DNA of 17,920 bases from CAZLBV01 sp964557845 (GTDB lineage Bacteria > Acidobacteriota > Aminicenantia > Aminicenantales > Aminicenantaceae), in assembly GCA_964557845.1 (NCBI GenBank), contig CAZLBV010000020.1, positions 1 through 17,920 of the forward strand, written 5' to 3'. Position 1 is the stretch's first letter, and each line of letters opens with the position of its first letter. Made by a program: the position numbers and the translations under genes. Under the pieces are notes generated by a model that made no database searches, had not been told where the DNA came from, and saw nothing but the letters and a program-made list of their open reading frames with translations. Positions 1 to 7,463 of this stretch are shown in pieces.

Positions 1-2274
1 CTCGAATATAAAAGAATCCTTTTCCGCTGTTTCTTTATTAATTTGGTGTAGTGGAGTGACATTATCCAAAATCCAGAAAGAACGTCCCATTGTTGATAAA
101 ACTAGATCCTCCTGATGTATCTTAATATCAGTGACCGGGGTAACGGGTAAATTTTGCTGGAAAAACTGCCAATTTTTACCATCATCAAAAGAGATAAACA
201 TTCCAAATTCAGTCCCTGCATATAACAGCCCTTCTCTATCTGGATCTTCACGGATCACGCGGGTGGGGGTATCGATGGGGATTCCATTATGTCCTGACGT
301 GATTCTTTCCCAAGATGCACCATAATCTTCTGTTTTATAGATATAGGGCTCCCAATCTCCTAAAAGATAACGATATGCGGCAAAATACGCCTTGTTGGGT
401 CGATGAGGTGATGGTTCGATCGTCTGGACACGGCCTCCTTTGGGAATATCCTTTGGAGTCACATTGATCCAGGATTTCCCCCCGTCCCGGGTCACATGAA
501 CCGGTCCATCATTTGCTCCCACCCAGATCAAGCCCTTTTCCAGAAGAGATTCCTGGACAGCGTAAATAGTGCTGTAAAATTCCTCACCAGTGATATCTCT
601 AGTGATAGGGCTGCCGGATATGACTTGTTTATCCGGTTCATTGGCAGTCAGGTCAGGAGAGATGGTTACCCAGGTTACTCCTTCATCTATGGTTTTGTGT
701 AAATATTGCGATGCATGATAGACCACATCCGGATCATGGGGCGAAATATGGATCGGCGATACCCTCTGAAATCGGAATTTTAGATCTTTTGGGTTGTGTC
801 CATACATATTGGCTGCGCCCACATAATACTGTTTTTCCTGACCAGTCAGTTTATTGTAACGTCCGAAACGGCCTTTACAGTTAGCATATACAATGTTATG
901 GTTTCCTGGTTTTGGTACAGCCGGACCGGTTTCACAGCCGCCTACAGACTGCCAGAATCCGGTGGGACCGGAAGCAGGTGAATAGGGAGGCAGGCTGGGA
1001 ACCATGATGGTTGAGTTATCCTGCTGTCCTGCATAGACCCAATATGGAAATTGGTCATCGACAGCTACTTGATAGAGCTCGGCTGTGGGCTGGTTGTATT
1101 GGGGCGACCAGGTTTTTCCTCCGTTTATTGTTACATTGGCTCCTCCATCATTTGATTGAATGAATATATCGGGGTTTATGGGATTGATCCACATATCATG
1201 GTTGTCGCCATGAGGAGTGGATAGCCGTTTCCAAGTTTTGCCTCCATCAATTGATTTATTAAAGGATTCTGCGCTTGAATAAACAATATCTGCATTGGTG
1301 GGATCTGCATCGATATTACAATAGTAAAAAGGTCTTGCTAGAAGAGGCTTATAGCTTGATACCAATGTGAAACTTTCTCCCCAGTCATCTGATCGATAAA
1401 AACCGCCCTGACCTTTTGGTGCTTCCATCAATATATAGACACGTTTGGTATCTGCGGGAGATACGGCCAGATCGCTTTTTCCTCTAAGTCCTGAAGGAAG
1501 ACCATTCGTTATTTGTTTCCAGGTATCTCCGCCGTCATAAGATTTGTAAAAACCCCCTTCTTTCCCTCCACTAATTATGGTCCAGGGTTTTCTTTCTGCC
1601 CGCCACAGGCATGCATAAATGATCTCTGGATTCCCGGGAGCGAATTCAAGGTCAACGGCTCCGGTTTGCTCAGAGATAAAAAGGACTTTTTCCCAAGTTT
1701 TTCCTCCATCTTTGGTACGGAAAATTCCTCGCTCGGGATTGGGATTGAATGCCTGCCCTATGGCCGCAACCAAAACCGTATTCGGATCATGGGGATGGAT
1801 CTCCACAGCTCCGATCTGGCCTGTTTTCGACAATCCGATACATTTCCAGGTCTTGCCTGCATCAATCGATTTGTAAACTCCTCTTCCGGTTATCACATTA
1901 CTGCGAAGTCCATCTGAGCCGGTCCCGACATAAACTATATCAGGATCAGTGGGAGCTGTCCTGATAGCACCGATCGAAGCTGTTTTAAAGTATTTATCAG
2001 AAACATTCACCCAATTCGCTCCATAATCCGTATTTTTCCATACACCTCCCCCGGTAGCTCCCATATAGAAAGTTGATGGCTGCTCCGATATTCCGGTAAC
2101 TGCGGTTACCCTTCCTCCCCGGGAAGGCCCTATACAACGATACTTCAACGCATTAAATAATAAATGCTGGTATTGACTGTTTCCACTACGAGAGTTTTCT
2201 TGTAGGTTTTTTCCAAAACTCAAAGAAAATGTAAATAATACGATAAAAAATAGGAAAAAAATATTTTTTTTCAT
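1..2274 (-). CDS. Exported Asp-box (BNR/VPS10-sortilin-like) beta-propeller protein, C-terminus cut by window edge
   Basis: I read this frame by hand from the ATG at 2274 down to base 1. It holds 758 codons with no stop, so the gene is intact as far as seen and is cut only by the window edge. Residues 1-20 form a signal peptide (MKKN, then a Phe/Leu/Ile-rich core), so the protein is exported. About eleven Asp-box motifs follow (S/T-x-D-x-G-x-x-W), for example NTDYGANW near residue 81, SIDAGKTW near 136 and TKDGGKTW near 187. Many lie next to YVGTG- or IYA-type strands, as expected for seven- to ten-bladed propellers of the BNR/sortilin class. Such proteins are often labelled glycosyl hydrolases without proof, and I see no catalytic signature. 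GGAG lies 11 bases before the ATG. The gene starts 52 bases after the two-helix membrane protein gene, so co-transcription is likely. The missing part may hold a sorting domain. Confidence 0.85.
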   Translation of the reverse strand, partial: MKKNIFFLFFIVLFTFSLSFGKNLQENSRSGNSQYQHLLFNALKYRCIGPSRGGRVTAVTGISEQPSTFYMGATGGGVWKNTDYGANWVNVSDKYFKTASIGAIRTAPTDPDIVYVGTGSDGLRSNVITGRGVYKSIDAGKTWKCIGLSKTGQIGAVEIHPHDPNTVLVAAIGQAFNPNPERGIFRTKDGGKTWEKVLFISEQTGAVDLEFAPGNPEIIYACLWRAERKPWTIISGGKEGGFYKSYDGGDTWKQITNGLPSGLRGKSDLAVSPADTKRVYILMEAPKGQGGFYRSDDWGESFTLVSSYKPLLARPFYYCNIDADPTNADIVYSSAESFNKSIDGGKTWKRLSTPHGDNHDMWINPINPDIFIQSNDGGANVTINGGKTWSPQYNQPTAELYQVAVDDQFPYWVYAGQQDNSTIMVPSLPPYSPASGPTGFWQSVGGCETGPAVPKPGNHNIVYANCKGRFGRYNKLTGQEKQYYVGAANMYGHNPKDLKFRFQRVSPIHISPHDPDVVYHASQYLHKTIDEGVTWVTISPDLTANEPDKQVISGSPITRDITGEEFYSTIYAVQESLLEKGLIWVGANDGPVHVTRDGGKSWINVTPKDIPKGGRVQTIEPSPHRPNKAYFAAYRYLLGDWEPYIYKTEDYGASWERITSGHNGIPIDTPTRVIREDPDREGLLYAGTEFGMFISFDDGKNWQFFQQNLPVTPVTDIKIHQEDLVLSTMGRSFWILDNVTPLHQINKETAEKDSFIFE

Positions 2275-2326
2275 GAGTTGATGTTCTCCAAAAAATGAAA
2301 TATGGCAAGAAATTGCACGAATAAAG

Positions 2327-3013
2327 TTATTTTTCCTTTTCCTGTTTTCGAGCAAGAAAGCCGGATGTGCTCACAAAGACAAGGTATTCTGCTTCCTCTT
2401 TTGAGGACTGGAACACTGCATTTCCATAAACCGTAGAGACAAAAGGCAGTTTATGTCCATGTTTATAAAGATAACCCCAGAAGGGATGGTCTTCGTTTGC
2501 CGCCAATTGATGGATCGAACTTGGTTTTGTTTTTTCGTCTTGTGTCCTGATATAGCGGCTTCTCAACCTGGTCAAACGGTATCGGGTATGCCACCCCATA
2601 AAATTAACCCAATCCTTCCACTTAAGAATATCTCCTTCCAGCACCCACTGCTCCCCTGTTAACTCAAATTCCTGTTTTACTTCTCCAATTTCTTCTTCCC
2701 CATAATGAATCAGTTCTATCTTGGTGGTCTCTGAATATGGTTGGGGAATAATCGTGACTTTTGCCACTGGAACCTCCAATGTGAAAGCATGATAAGCCTG
2801 GAAAAAGAAGCCCGTAAAAAAGATCATGCCAAAAATCGCGATCCAGAGAAAAATTAATAATAGATTCCTCAGGCTGGCAAAAGGACCTGGTAAAGAGGCG
2901 GCTTTTCTTGTAGCTAATTTTTTTGATAACTTTTTTGTTAGGAACCGAATGCGGTGGTAGATGAAAACCAGGGCGAAGATCAAGCCCAACAGGACACCCA
3001 GAGATCCTATCAT
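2327..3013 (-). CDS. Conserved two-helix membrane protein of unknown function
   Basis: From the ATG at 3013 this encodes 228 residues. A hydrophobic segment spans about residues 4-20, followed by a basic loop (RIRFLTKKLSKK). A second helix covers about 48-70, and a soluble domain continues to the end. The soluble part contains an ordered pattern of Gly-Glu-x-Trp, Leu-Lys-Trp, a Trp/Gly stretch and Tyr-Arg-Leu-x-Arg-Leu (about residues 118-153). It resembles small bacterial membrane proteins sometimes annotated loosely as efflux-related, but I cannot assign a function. The start is uncertain. No Shine-Dalgarno sequence precedes the ATG, yet an AGGAGG at 3055-3060 sits five bases before an in-frame ATT at 3049, which would add 12 residues (SFNPFEADAVI follows the initiator). 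The gene lies between a sodium symporter and an exported Asp-box protein, and has its own promoter candidate at 3077-3105. Confidence 0.75.
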   Translation of the reverse strand: MIGSLGVLLGLIFALVFIYHRIRFLTKKLSKKLATRKAASLPGPFASLRNLLLIFLWIAIFGMIFFTGFFFQAYHAFTLEVPVAKVTIIPQPYSETTKIELIHYGEEEIGEVKQEFELTGEQWVLEGDILKWKDWVNFMGWHTRYRLTRLRSRYIRTQDEKTKPSSIHQLAANEDHPFWGYLYKHGHKLPFVSTVYGNAVFQSSKEEAEYLVFVSTSGFLARKQEKEK

Positions 3014-3054
3014 AATTACAGCATCGGCTTCAAAAGGATTGAATGAAATTTCAT

Positions 3055-3060
3055 CCTCCT
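3055..3060 (-). promoter_or_regulatory. Strong Shine-Dalgarno AGGAGG pointing to a possible ATT start
   Basis: On the minus strand AGGAGG is followed by ATGAA and then ATT. The ATG touches the SD (spacing 0), which is too close for normal initiation, and its frame ends after 12 codons. The ATT at 3049 is spaced by five bases and is in frame with the membrane protein that starts at 3013. No other ATG, GTG or TTG lies in that frame between the upstream in-frame TAA and 3013. Confidence 0.55.
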
Positions 3061-3076
3061 CTATAGGTTTTTAACT

Positions 3077-3105
3077 AAAATATCAAAGGAAAAAATGAAA
3101 GTCAA
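3077..3105 (-). promoter_or_regulatory. Sigma70-like promoter for the two-helix membrane protein and Asp-box protein
   Basis: The -35 is TTGACT (3100-3105), the spacer is 17 bases and the -10 is TATTTT (3077-3082). Transcription would begin near 3070, about ten bases before the AGGAGG. The -35 overlaps the terminator-like hairpin of the preceding symporter gene. Confidence 0.5.
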
Positions 3106-3120
3106 TCTCTCCGGAGATCG
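3091..3120 (-). terminator. Probable intrinsic terminator after the sodium:solute symporter
   Basis: On the minus strand CGATCTC and GAGATTG form a seven-pair stem (one G-T pair) around a CGGA loop at 3103-3120. It begins just after the symporter stop codon. An interrupted T-rich run (ACTTTCATTTTTT) follows. The T run starts a few bases late, so efficiency is uncertain. Confidence 0.5.
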
Positions 3121-3127
3121 AAAATCG

Positions 3128-4552
3128 TTAGGACCTTCTGATCAGGCTGAATAAAGGGCATGTTCCAAGCGACACAAGCATTCCGATAGTTCCGGATTGA
3201 GGAGAGGGCATCTTAAATACAGTAAGTAAAATACATGTGCCCAGACCGAGAACAGCAGAAGCGATAGCTCCGGTCTTATTAACGCGACGGCTGAATAATC
3301 CCCAGATAAAGGGTCCGAGGAATGAAGATCCGATAGCTCCCCAGGAAATTCCCAGTATAAACACAATAGTCGCAGGCTTAAAATAGGCAAACAGCACTGA
3401 AATAATGACGAAGAATCCGCTCATTATGCGCATCAGCAGAGTTAATTTTCGATCAGTTACTCCTTTATCGATGAATCCGGCATAGAGGTCTTTGACGATA
3501 GAAGAACTTGAAACCAATACCAAGGCTGCGAGTGTAGACATGGACGCCGCTAAAATAAGCAGCATAATCACGATCGATAAAGATGGAGTGATCACCTTGG
3601 CAATAAATTCCGGCATAATCGCATCAAAAACCGGTTTGCCTTGACTGAAGGCCTTTGGGGCGTTCTCAGGATTTAAAAATATCCTGGCTGTCGCACCGGT
3701 GAAATAGGCTGTCCCCACGACAAGAACAGCAAAAATAGACGAAACGATCATTCCGATTCTTATTGCTTTTTCATCCCTGATCGCATAAAACTTCTGAACC
3801 AATTGAGGCATGGCAAAAGGAGCAATGCTTGTCAGAAAAACAAGGGAAAACAGCGGCCACCAGCCTGGCGGCCCAACCCAGGAAGTTAAAGCGGGATGGA
3901 TTGAGGATAATTTTAAATTTATCGAACTTAACCCTCCTCCAGTCTTCAAGGTGCTGGCAAAAAGGATAATAACTCCCACACACATGATCATGCCAAAAAA
4001 AACATCAACCATAGTCATAGATTTATATCCTCCCAAAACCAGATATAAAGCCGTGAAAAAACCCATAAATAACAAAGCATAACCATAATCAATATTGAAA
4101 TTCGCATTAAACAGATAGGATAATCCGATGAATACCGCTGCAGAGTATGGAATAAAAAATACAAAGATTGCCGTTGATGAAAATATCTTTAAGAACGGGC
4201 TTTCGTACCTTTTTTCAAAGAATTCAGCTATTGTGTGGACATCATATTCAATTGACATCTTTCTCACACGGGGCCCGATCAGCCACCATACCAGGAAAAC
4301 TCCGAATATGACATTCCCAACTGCTATCCACAACCCTGAGTAACCGAAATCCCACCCGATTTTTCCTGCAAAACCGATAAAGAGAACTGCCGAAAAATAA
4401 GCAGCCCCATAGGTAAATGCAGTCATCCAAGGGCCGACTTTTCTGCTGCCAAGAAAATAGTCTAAAAAAGTATGGGTTTTTCTAAAACCGATGACACCGA
4501 GAATGGCAATCATTACAGCATAAAGCGCAATAATCAGGATTTTAATAAACAT
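3128..4552 (-). CDS. Sodium:solute symporter (SSS family) permease
   Basis: This 474-residue polytopic inner-membrane protein has about 13 hydrophobic segments, within the family's usual length. Family hallmarks are visible. Residues 33-64 read FLGSRKVGPW then a helix rich in small residues (the first core helix). GGYKSMTMVDVFFG lies near residue 174. AASMSTLAALVLVSSSS at about 335-351 is the helix that in this family carries the Ser/Thr ligands for Na+. SRRVNKTGA near 421 precedes the last helices. The protein should import a solute (sugar, amino acid, organic acid or similar) with Na+, but the substrate cannot be read from sequence. It starts 108 bases after the porin gene, which may pass solutes to it. 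AAAGGA about ten bases before the ATG is an adequate ribosome site. A hairpin follows the stop. Confidence 0.92.
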   Translation of the reverse strand: MFIKILIIALYAVMIAILGVIGFRKTHTFLDYFLGSRKVGPWMTAFTYGAAYFSAVLFIGFAGKIGWDFGYSGLWIAVGNVIFGVFLVWWLIGPRVRKMSIEYDVHTIAEFFEKRYESPFLKIFSSTAIFVFFIPYSAAVFIGLSYLFNANFNIDYGYALLFMGFFTALYLVLGGYKSMTMVDVFFGMIMCVGVIILFASTLKTGGGLSSINLKLSSIHPALTSWVGPPGWWPLFSLVFLTSIAPFAMPQLVQKFYAIRDEKAIRIGMIVSSIFAVLVVGTAYFTGATARIFLNPENAPKAFSQGKPVFDAIMPEFIAKVITPSLSIVIMLLILAASMSTLAALVLVSSSSIVKDLYAGFIDKGVTDRKLTLLMRIMSGFFVIISVLFAYFKPATIVFILGISWGAIGSSFLGPFIWGLFSRRVNKTGAIASAVLGLGTCILLTVFKMPSPQSGTIGMLVSLGTCPLFSLIRRS

Positions 4553-4630
4553 AACTCTTATCCTTTTTCATTGTTCTAGAAATACTATTCGGTACGATTT
4601 AAAACTTGGTTACCTATGTTTTGGTCATAC

Positions 4631-4660
4631 TTCATACTATACTATCTTCTATCTTCTTTT
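4631..4660. repeat. Short low-complexity pyrimidine repeat between porin and symporter genes
   Basis: On the plus strand ATCTTCT occurs twice in tandem (about 4644-4657), after a pair of CATACT units (from 4626). The tract lies just downstream of the porin stop codon. It is probably slippage-type simple sequence; I see no stable hairpin or promoter in this 108-base gap. Confidence 0.4.
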
Positions 4661-5962
4661 TTAATATGTATACATCAATTCAATTCTTAGCCAGTAATAA
4701 TTGTCCGCCTCCGCCCGATAATAATTACCAGGATAAAAGTTTTCTAAATGGAGATGCCCTGATAGTTTCTTGCTTAAATGAATATTAATTCTGGTTATGA
4801 ATAATTCACCTCTGTTTTTTCCAGTTCCCCCAGGGAATAAGATCAATTCTTTTGGAAGCTTAGGCGCTGTTAAGTGATGGTAGGTAACATCCAAATTTAT
4901 AGTAGAGGAAACCTTGAACTTCATTTCAGCATAGATTGAAGCAAAATTGCTCCAGTAAGCCACTTTACCATTATATTCGGGTATCAAGGTATAAATATAG
5001 GCTTCACTCCATTTCGGCCAGCGGCTGAAGAGCGGGTCCCAGCCTTCCATTTTTGAAGTATCGGGATTATCCCCGGAAAGATAAATTCCTCCGAAGGTCA
5101 TCAAAACCGGCCCCGGAAAATTGAAATCAGACATATAATCCAAATGAAAATAACCTCCAAAAGCATTCCGCCCATTATCACCATAAGACCCTGATTGAAA
5201 AGCCGCTTCAGCTGTCAGCGAAAAGGTTTGAAAAAGAGGAAATTTTATTTTCCCTCCGGAAGTATTTATGTTGGAATCAACCGGAATTGATTCTATTGGA
5301 GAGATATTTTTTCTTATAAAGTATATATCATAGCCTGATTGTTTTGAAATATGCCGAAAATACAGACCGATCCCCTCTTCAGGCTGTTCGATCAAAGGCT
5401 GCTGCTGATCATTTATTATTGGCAGCCAGTTGTCTTTTTGTGGTTGATAGGTATAGAAAAAAACAAGTTTGTTGCTTTCATTAAAATTGATATCTGCTTT
5501 TAAAGCATTAAAATAAATAGACCTTGAACCATCGAGTGGATGTCCGTCCATAACGACAAAACCTTCTCCTAACATCATATTTTGACGTCCTAAAGATAAA
5601 TCAACGGGAAGATCAAATGGCTTGGACCACTTTAAGAATAAATTATCTATGAATAATTCATTAAGATTGAAATCCCTATTGGAAGGGACAAAATAATATC
5701 TAAATTCGTTGGTTAGTTTCAGGAAAAGTTCAAAATTTGAGATTGGCTTCCAATTTAATGAGAGGTTGGTTCGATGCCTGGTAAAAGTCGATTCACTTTT
5801 TTTACTTTTATCCAGATGAATGGCATTATTCCAGGAAACAAACCTAAATCTGTAGATAAATCCGAATTTTATTTTACTCTCTCCAGGCTCCTGAGAGTAT
5901 AATTCTGGAAAACATAAAAAAAACCAAAAGATAAAAATAATCGCAATTTTAATAGCTCGCAT
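4661..5962 (-). CDS. Outer-membrane porin of the alginate-export (Alginate_exp) type
   Basis: This 433-residue protein starts with a signal peptide (residues 1-23, ending LYS before Gln). The rest is a series of short amphipathic strands with alternating aromatic residues, ending in an aromatic C-terminal strand (RIELMYTY) as expected for BamA-assembled barrels. The stretch at about 125-155 (GRQNMMLGEGF, then DGHPLDGSRSIYFNALK) is typical of the Alginate_exp family, whose founding member exports alginate in Pseudomonas. Most relatives have unknown cargo, and no alginate genes are visible here, so a general substrate pore is the safer reading. A TTGACT-17-TATCTT promoter lies just upstream. 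The SD is weak. A symporter follows on the same strand, which suggests an outer and inner membrane uptake pair. Confidence 0.82.
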   Translation of the reverse strand: MRAIKIAIIFIFWFFLCFPELYSQEPGESKIKFGFIYRFRFVSWNNAIHLDKSKKSESTFTRHRTNLSLNWKPISNFELFLKLTNEFRYYFVPSNRDFNLNELFIDNLFLKWSKPFDLPVDLSLGRQNMMLGEGFVVMDGHPLDGSRSIYFNALKADINFNESNKLVFFYTYQPQKDNWLPIINDQQQPLIEQPEEGIGLYFRHISKQSGYDIYFIRKNISPIESIPVDSNINTSGGKIKFPLFQTFSLTAEAAFQSGSYGDNGRNAFGGYFHLDYMSDFNFPGPVLMTFGGIYLSGDNPDTSKMEGWDPLFSRWPKWSEAYIYTLIPEYNGKVAYWSNFASIYAEMKFKVSSTINLDVTYHHLTAPKLPKELILFPGGTGKNRGELFITRINIHLSKKLSGHLHLENFYPGNYYRAEADNYYWLRIELMYTY

Positions 5963-5997
5963 TATAAAAGCATCTTGTTCAGGATTTAAAGAAAAAA

Positions 5998-6026
5998 AAG
6001 ATACTGGAAGAGACTCGTAAAGTCAA
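5998..6026 (-). promoter_or_regulatory. Sigma70-like promoter for the porin gene
   Basis: The -35 is TTGACT (6021-6026), the spacer is exactly 17 bases and the -10 is TATCTT (5998-6003). A T-rich run follows on the minus strand. The porin ATG is about 30 bases below the expected start point. Confidence 0.5.
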
Positions 6027-6079
6027 TAAAAATAAACTTGGGGTAATACCTAGTTATGTATGGGATTATTAAAATTGTA

Positions 6080-6100
6080 GAAAAAAGGAGCCTTTTTAAG
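6080..6100 (-). terminator. Weak AT-rich terminator-like hairpin after rho
   Basis: On the minus strand AAAAAG, loop GGCT-type, then CTTTTTT forms a six- to seven-pair stem (6082-6097) whose right arm is itself a T run. It begins about ten bases after the rho stop codon. The stem is nearly all A-T, so it is a modest candidate. Confidence 0.3.
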
Positions 6101-6105
6101 AGAGA

Positions 6106-7383
6106 TTATCCTTTGGTCATGGCATTTAAAAATTCCACATTGGTTTTAGTCCTGGATATTTTCTCCAGCAGAAGTTCCATAGCTTCAACCTCGGTCAATT
6201 GGCTTAATACTTTTCTTAAAATCCATATCCGGTTAAGCTCATCTTCTTTTATCAATAATTCTTCTTTTCTGGTTCCGGAACGGTTAATATCAATTGCAGG
6301 GAACAACCTTTTATCAACCAGCCTGCGGTCAAGTTTTATCTCCATATTTCCGGTTCCTTTGAATTCTTCGAAAATAACTTCATCCATGCGGCTGCCGGTA
6401 TCGATCAGAGCAGTTGCCATTATGGTCAAACTGCCTCCTTCTTCTATTTTTCGGGCTGAGCCGAAGAATTTTTTTGGTTTATTGAGCGCATTGGCATCAA
6501 TGCCGCCCGACAAAACCTTTCCCGAAGGAGGTATAATAGCGTTATGGGCCCGTGCCAAACGGGTAATACTATCCAGCAAAATCGTTACATCTCTTTTCAA
6601 TTCCACCAGTCGCTTGGCCTTCTCCAGAACGATATTAGCTACCTGGGCATTTCTTATGGGCGGCTCATCAAACGTCGATGCAACCACTTCTCCATTAATA
6701 CTTCTTTGAAAATCGGTCACCTCTTCCGGCCTTTCTGCTACCAGCAGAACTATGAGAAAAACTTCAGGATGATTTTTTTCTATAGATTTGGCTATTGTTT
6801 TTAATAAAGTAGTCTTTCCGGCACGAGGGGGAGAAACAATTAATCCTCTTTGACCCTTTCCGATAGGAGTCAGAAGATCCATGACACGGGCATTAAGATT
6901 CTTGGAATGACCATCCTCCAAATTGATTTTTTCATAAGGATAAAGAGGGGTAAGACTGTCAAAATAGGTATTCCGGCGTGCTTCCAGGACTACATCCGGA
7001 TGACCGAAATTAATGGCTTCAATTTTAATAAGGGCAAAGTATTTTTCACCATTCTTAGGAGGCCGTACAACTCCTGAAATAGTATCGCCTGTTCTGAGTT
7101 TAAACTTTTTTATCTGTGAGGGAGACACGTAAATATCATCCTGACTGGGCAAATAACTGAATTCCGGTGCCCTTAGAAAACCGAACCCATCATCTAAACA
7201 TTCCAAAACACCTTCGGAAAAAAGCAGGCCATTTTTTTTAGCTTGAGCTTCGAGTATCTTAAAAATAAAATTTTGTTTGTTTGCTTTTTTAAAATCGACC
7301 TCTTTTAAACCATATTCATCTGCGATCTTAGTAAGTTCTTCCTTATCTTTGTCTTCAAGTTCAGCTAAATTGTACTCTTTCAT
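6106..7383 (-). CDS. rho: Transcription termination factor Rho
   Basis: This is the hexameric RNA-dependent ATPase that tracks along nascent RNA and ends transcription. The 425-residue protein has all the usual parts. A Rho_N helical domain covers residues 1-50. A cold-shock-like RNA-binding domain covers about 55-125 (DDGFGFLR, then DIYVSPSQI). The RecA-type motor has the P-loop SPPRAGKTT (184-192), Walker B VTILLDS (266-272), GGIDANAL as the Q-loop region (293-300) and KGTGNMEIKLDR in the R-loop region (342-353). The P-loop has Arg where E. coli has Lys181. There is no long N-terminal insertion. GAGGT sits seven bases before the ATG. The gene starts 79 bases after lon on the same strand, with two AT-rich dyads in the gap, so it is probably the last gene of the tig-clp-lon unit or has a separate start there. 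Confidence 0.98.
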   Translation of the reverse strand: MKEYNLAELEDKDKEELTKIADEYGLKEVDFKKANKQNFIFKILEAQAKKNGLLFSEGVLECLDDGFGFLRAPEFSYLPSQDDIYVSPSQIKKFKLRTGDTISGVVRPPKNGEKYFALIKIEAINFGHPDVVLEARRNTYFDSLTPLYPYEKINLEDGHSKNLNARVMDLLTPIGKGQRGLIVSPPRAGKTTLLKTIAKSIEKNHPEVFLIVLLVAERPEEVTDFQRSINGEVVASTFDEPPIRNAQVANIVLEKAKRLVELKRDVTILLDSITRLARAHNAIIPPSGKVLSGGIDANALNKPKKFFGSARKIEEGGSLTIMATALIDTGSRMDEVIFEEFKGTGNMEIKLDRRLVDKRLFPAIDINRSGTRKEELLIKEDELNRIWILRKVLSQLTEVEAMELLLEKISRTKTNVEFLNAMTKG

Positions 7384-7412
7384 TATTTTTACCTCTCTAT
7401 TGAATTAAAAAT

Positions 7413-7433
7413 GAAATTCCTATTTAGAATTTC
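7413..7433 (-). promoter_or_regulatory. Hairpin in the rho leader
   Basis: GAAATTC and GAATTTC form a perfect seven-pair stem around a seven-base loop, about 30 bases before the rho start codon. It lies between lon and rho and could influence rho translation or mRNA processing. It is AT-rich, so stability is low. Confidence 0.3.
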
Positions 7434-7437
7434 TATC

Positions 7438-7463
7438 GGGAAACATATTTATAAATATATTCC
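7438..7463. repeat. AT-rich dyad at the end of lon
   Basis: A perfect 14-base palindrome (ATATTTATAAATAT, 7445-7458) is flanked by GGAA and TTCC, making a longer imperfect hairpin that touches the lon stop codon. No T run follows on the minus strand, so it is not a convincing intrinsic terminator. It may be an mRNA 3' end or processing structure. Confidence 0.35.

Noticed and set aside
131..1964. Several plus-strand open frames of 60-134 codons
   Set aside because: They overlap the continuous Asp-box frame on the minus strand, have no good ribosome sites and their translations look like antisense of Trp/Gly/Asp-box repeats.
3016..3054. A 12-codon ORF starting at the ATG that touches AGGAGG, ending just before the 3013 ATG
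   Set aside because: The SD-to-ATG spacing is zero, too short for normal initiation; the ATT start in frame with the main gene fits better. Kept only as the alternative explanation.
6056..6709. A 217-codon plus-strand open frame
   Set aside because: It is antisense to the highly conserved motor domain of Rho and rich in Ser, a typical shadow.
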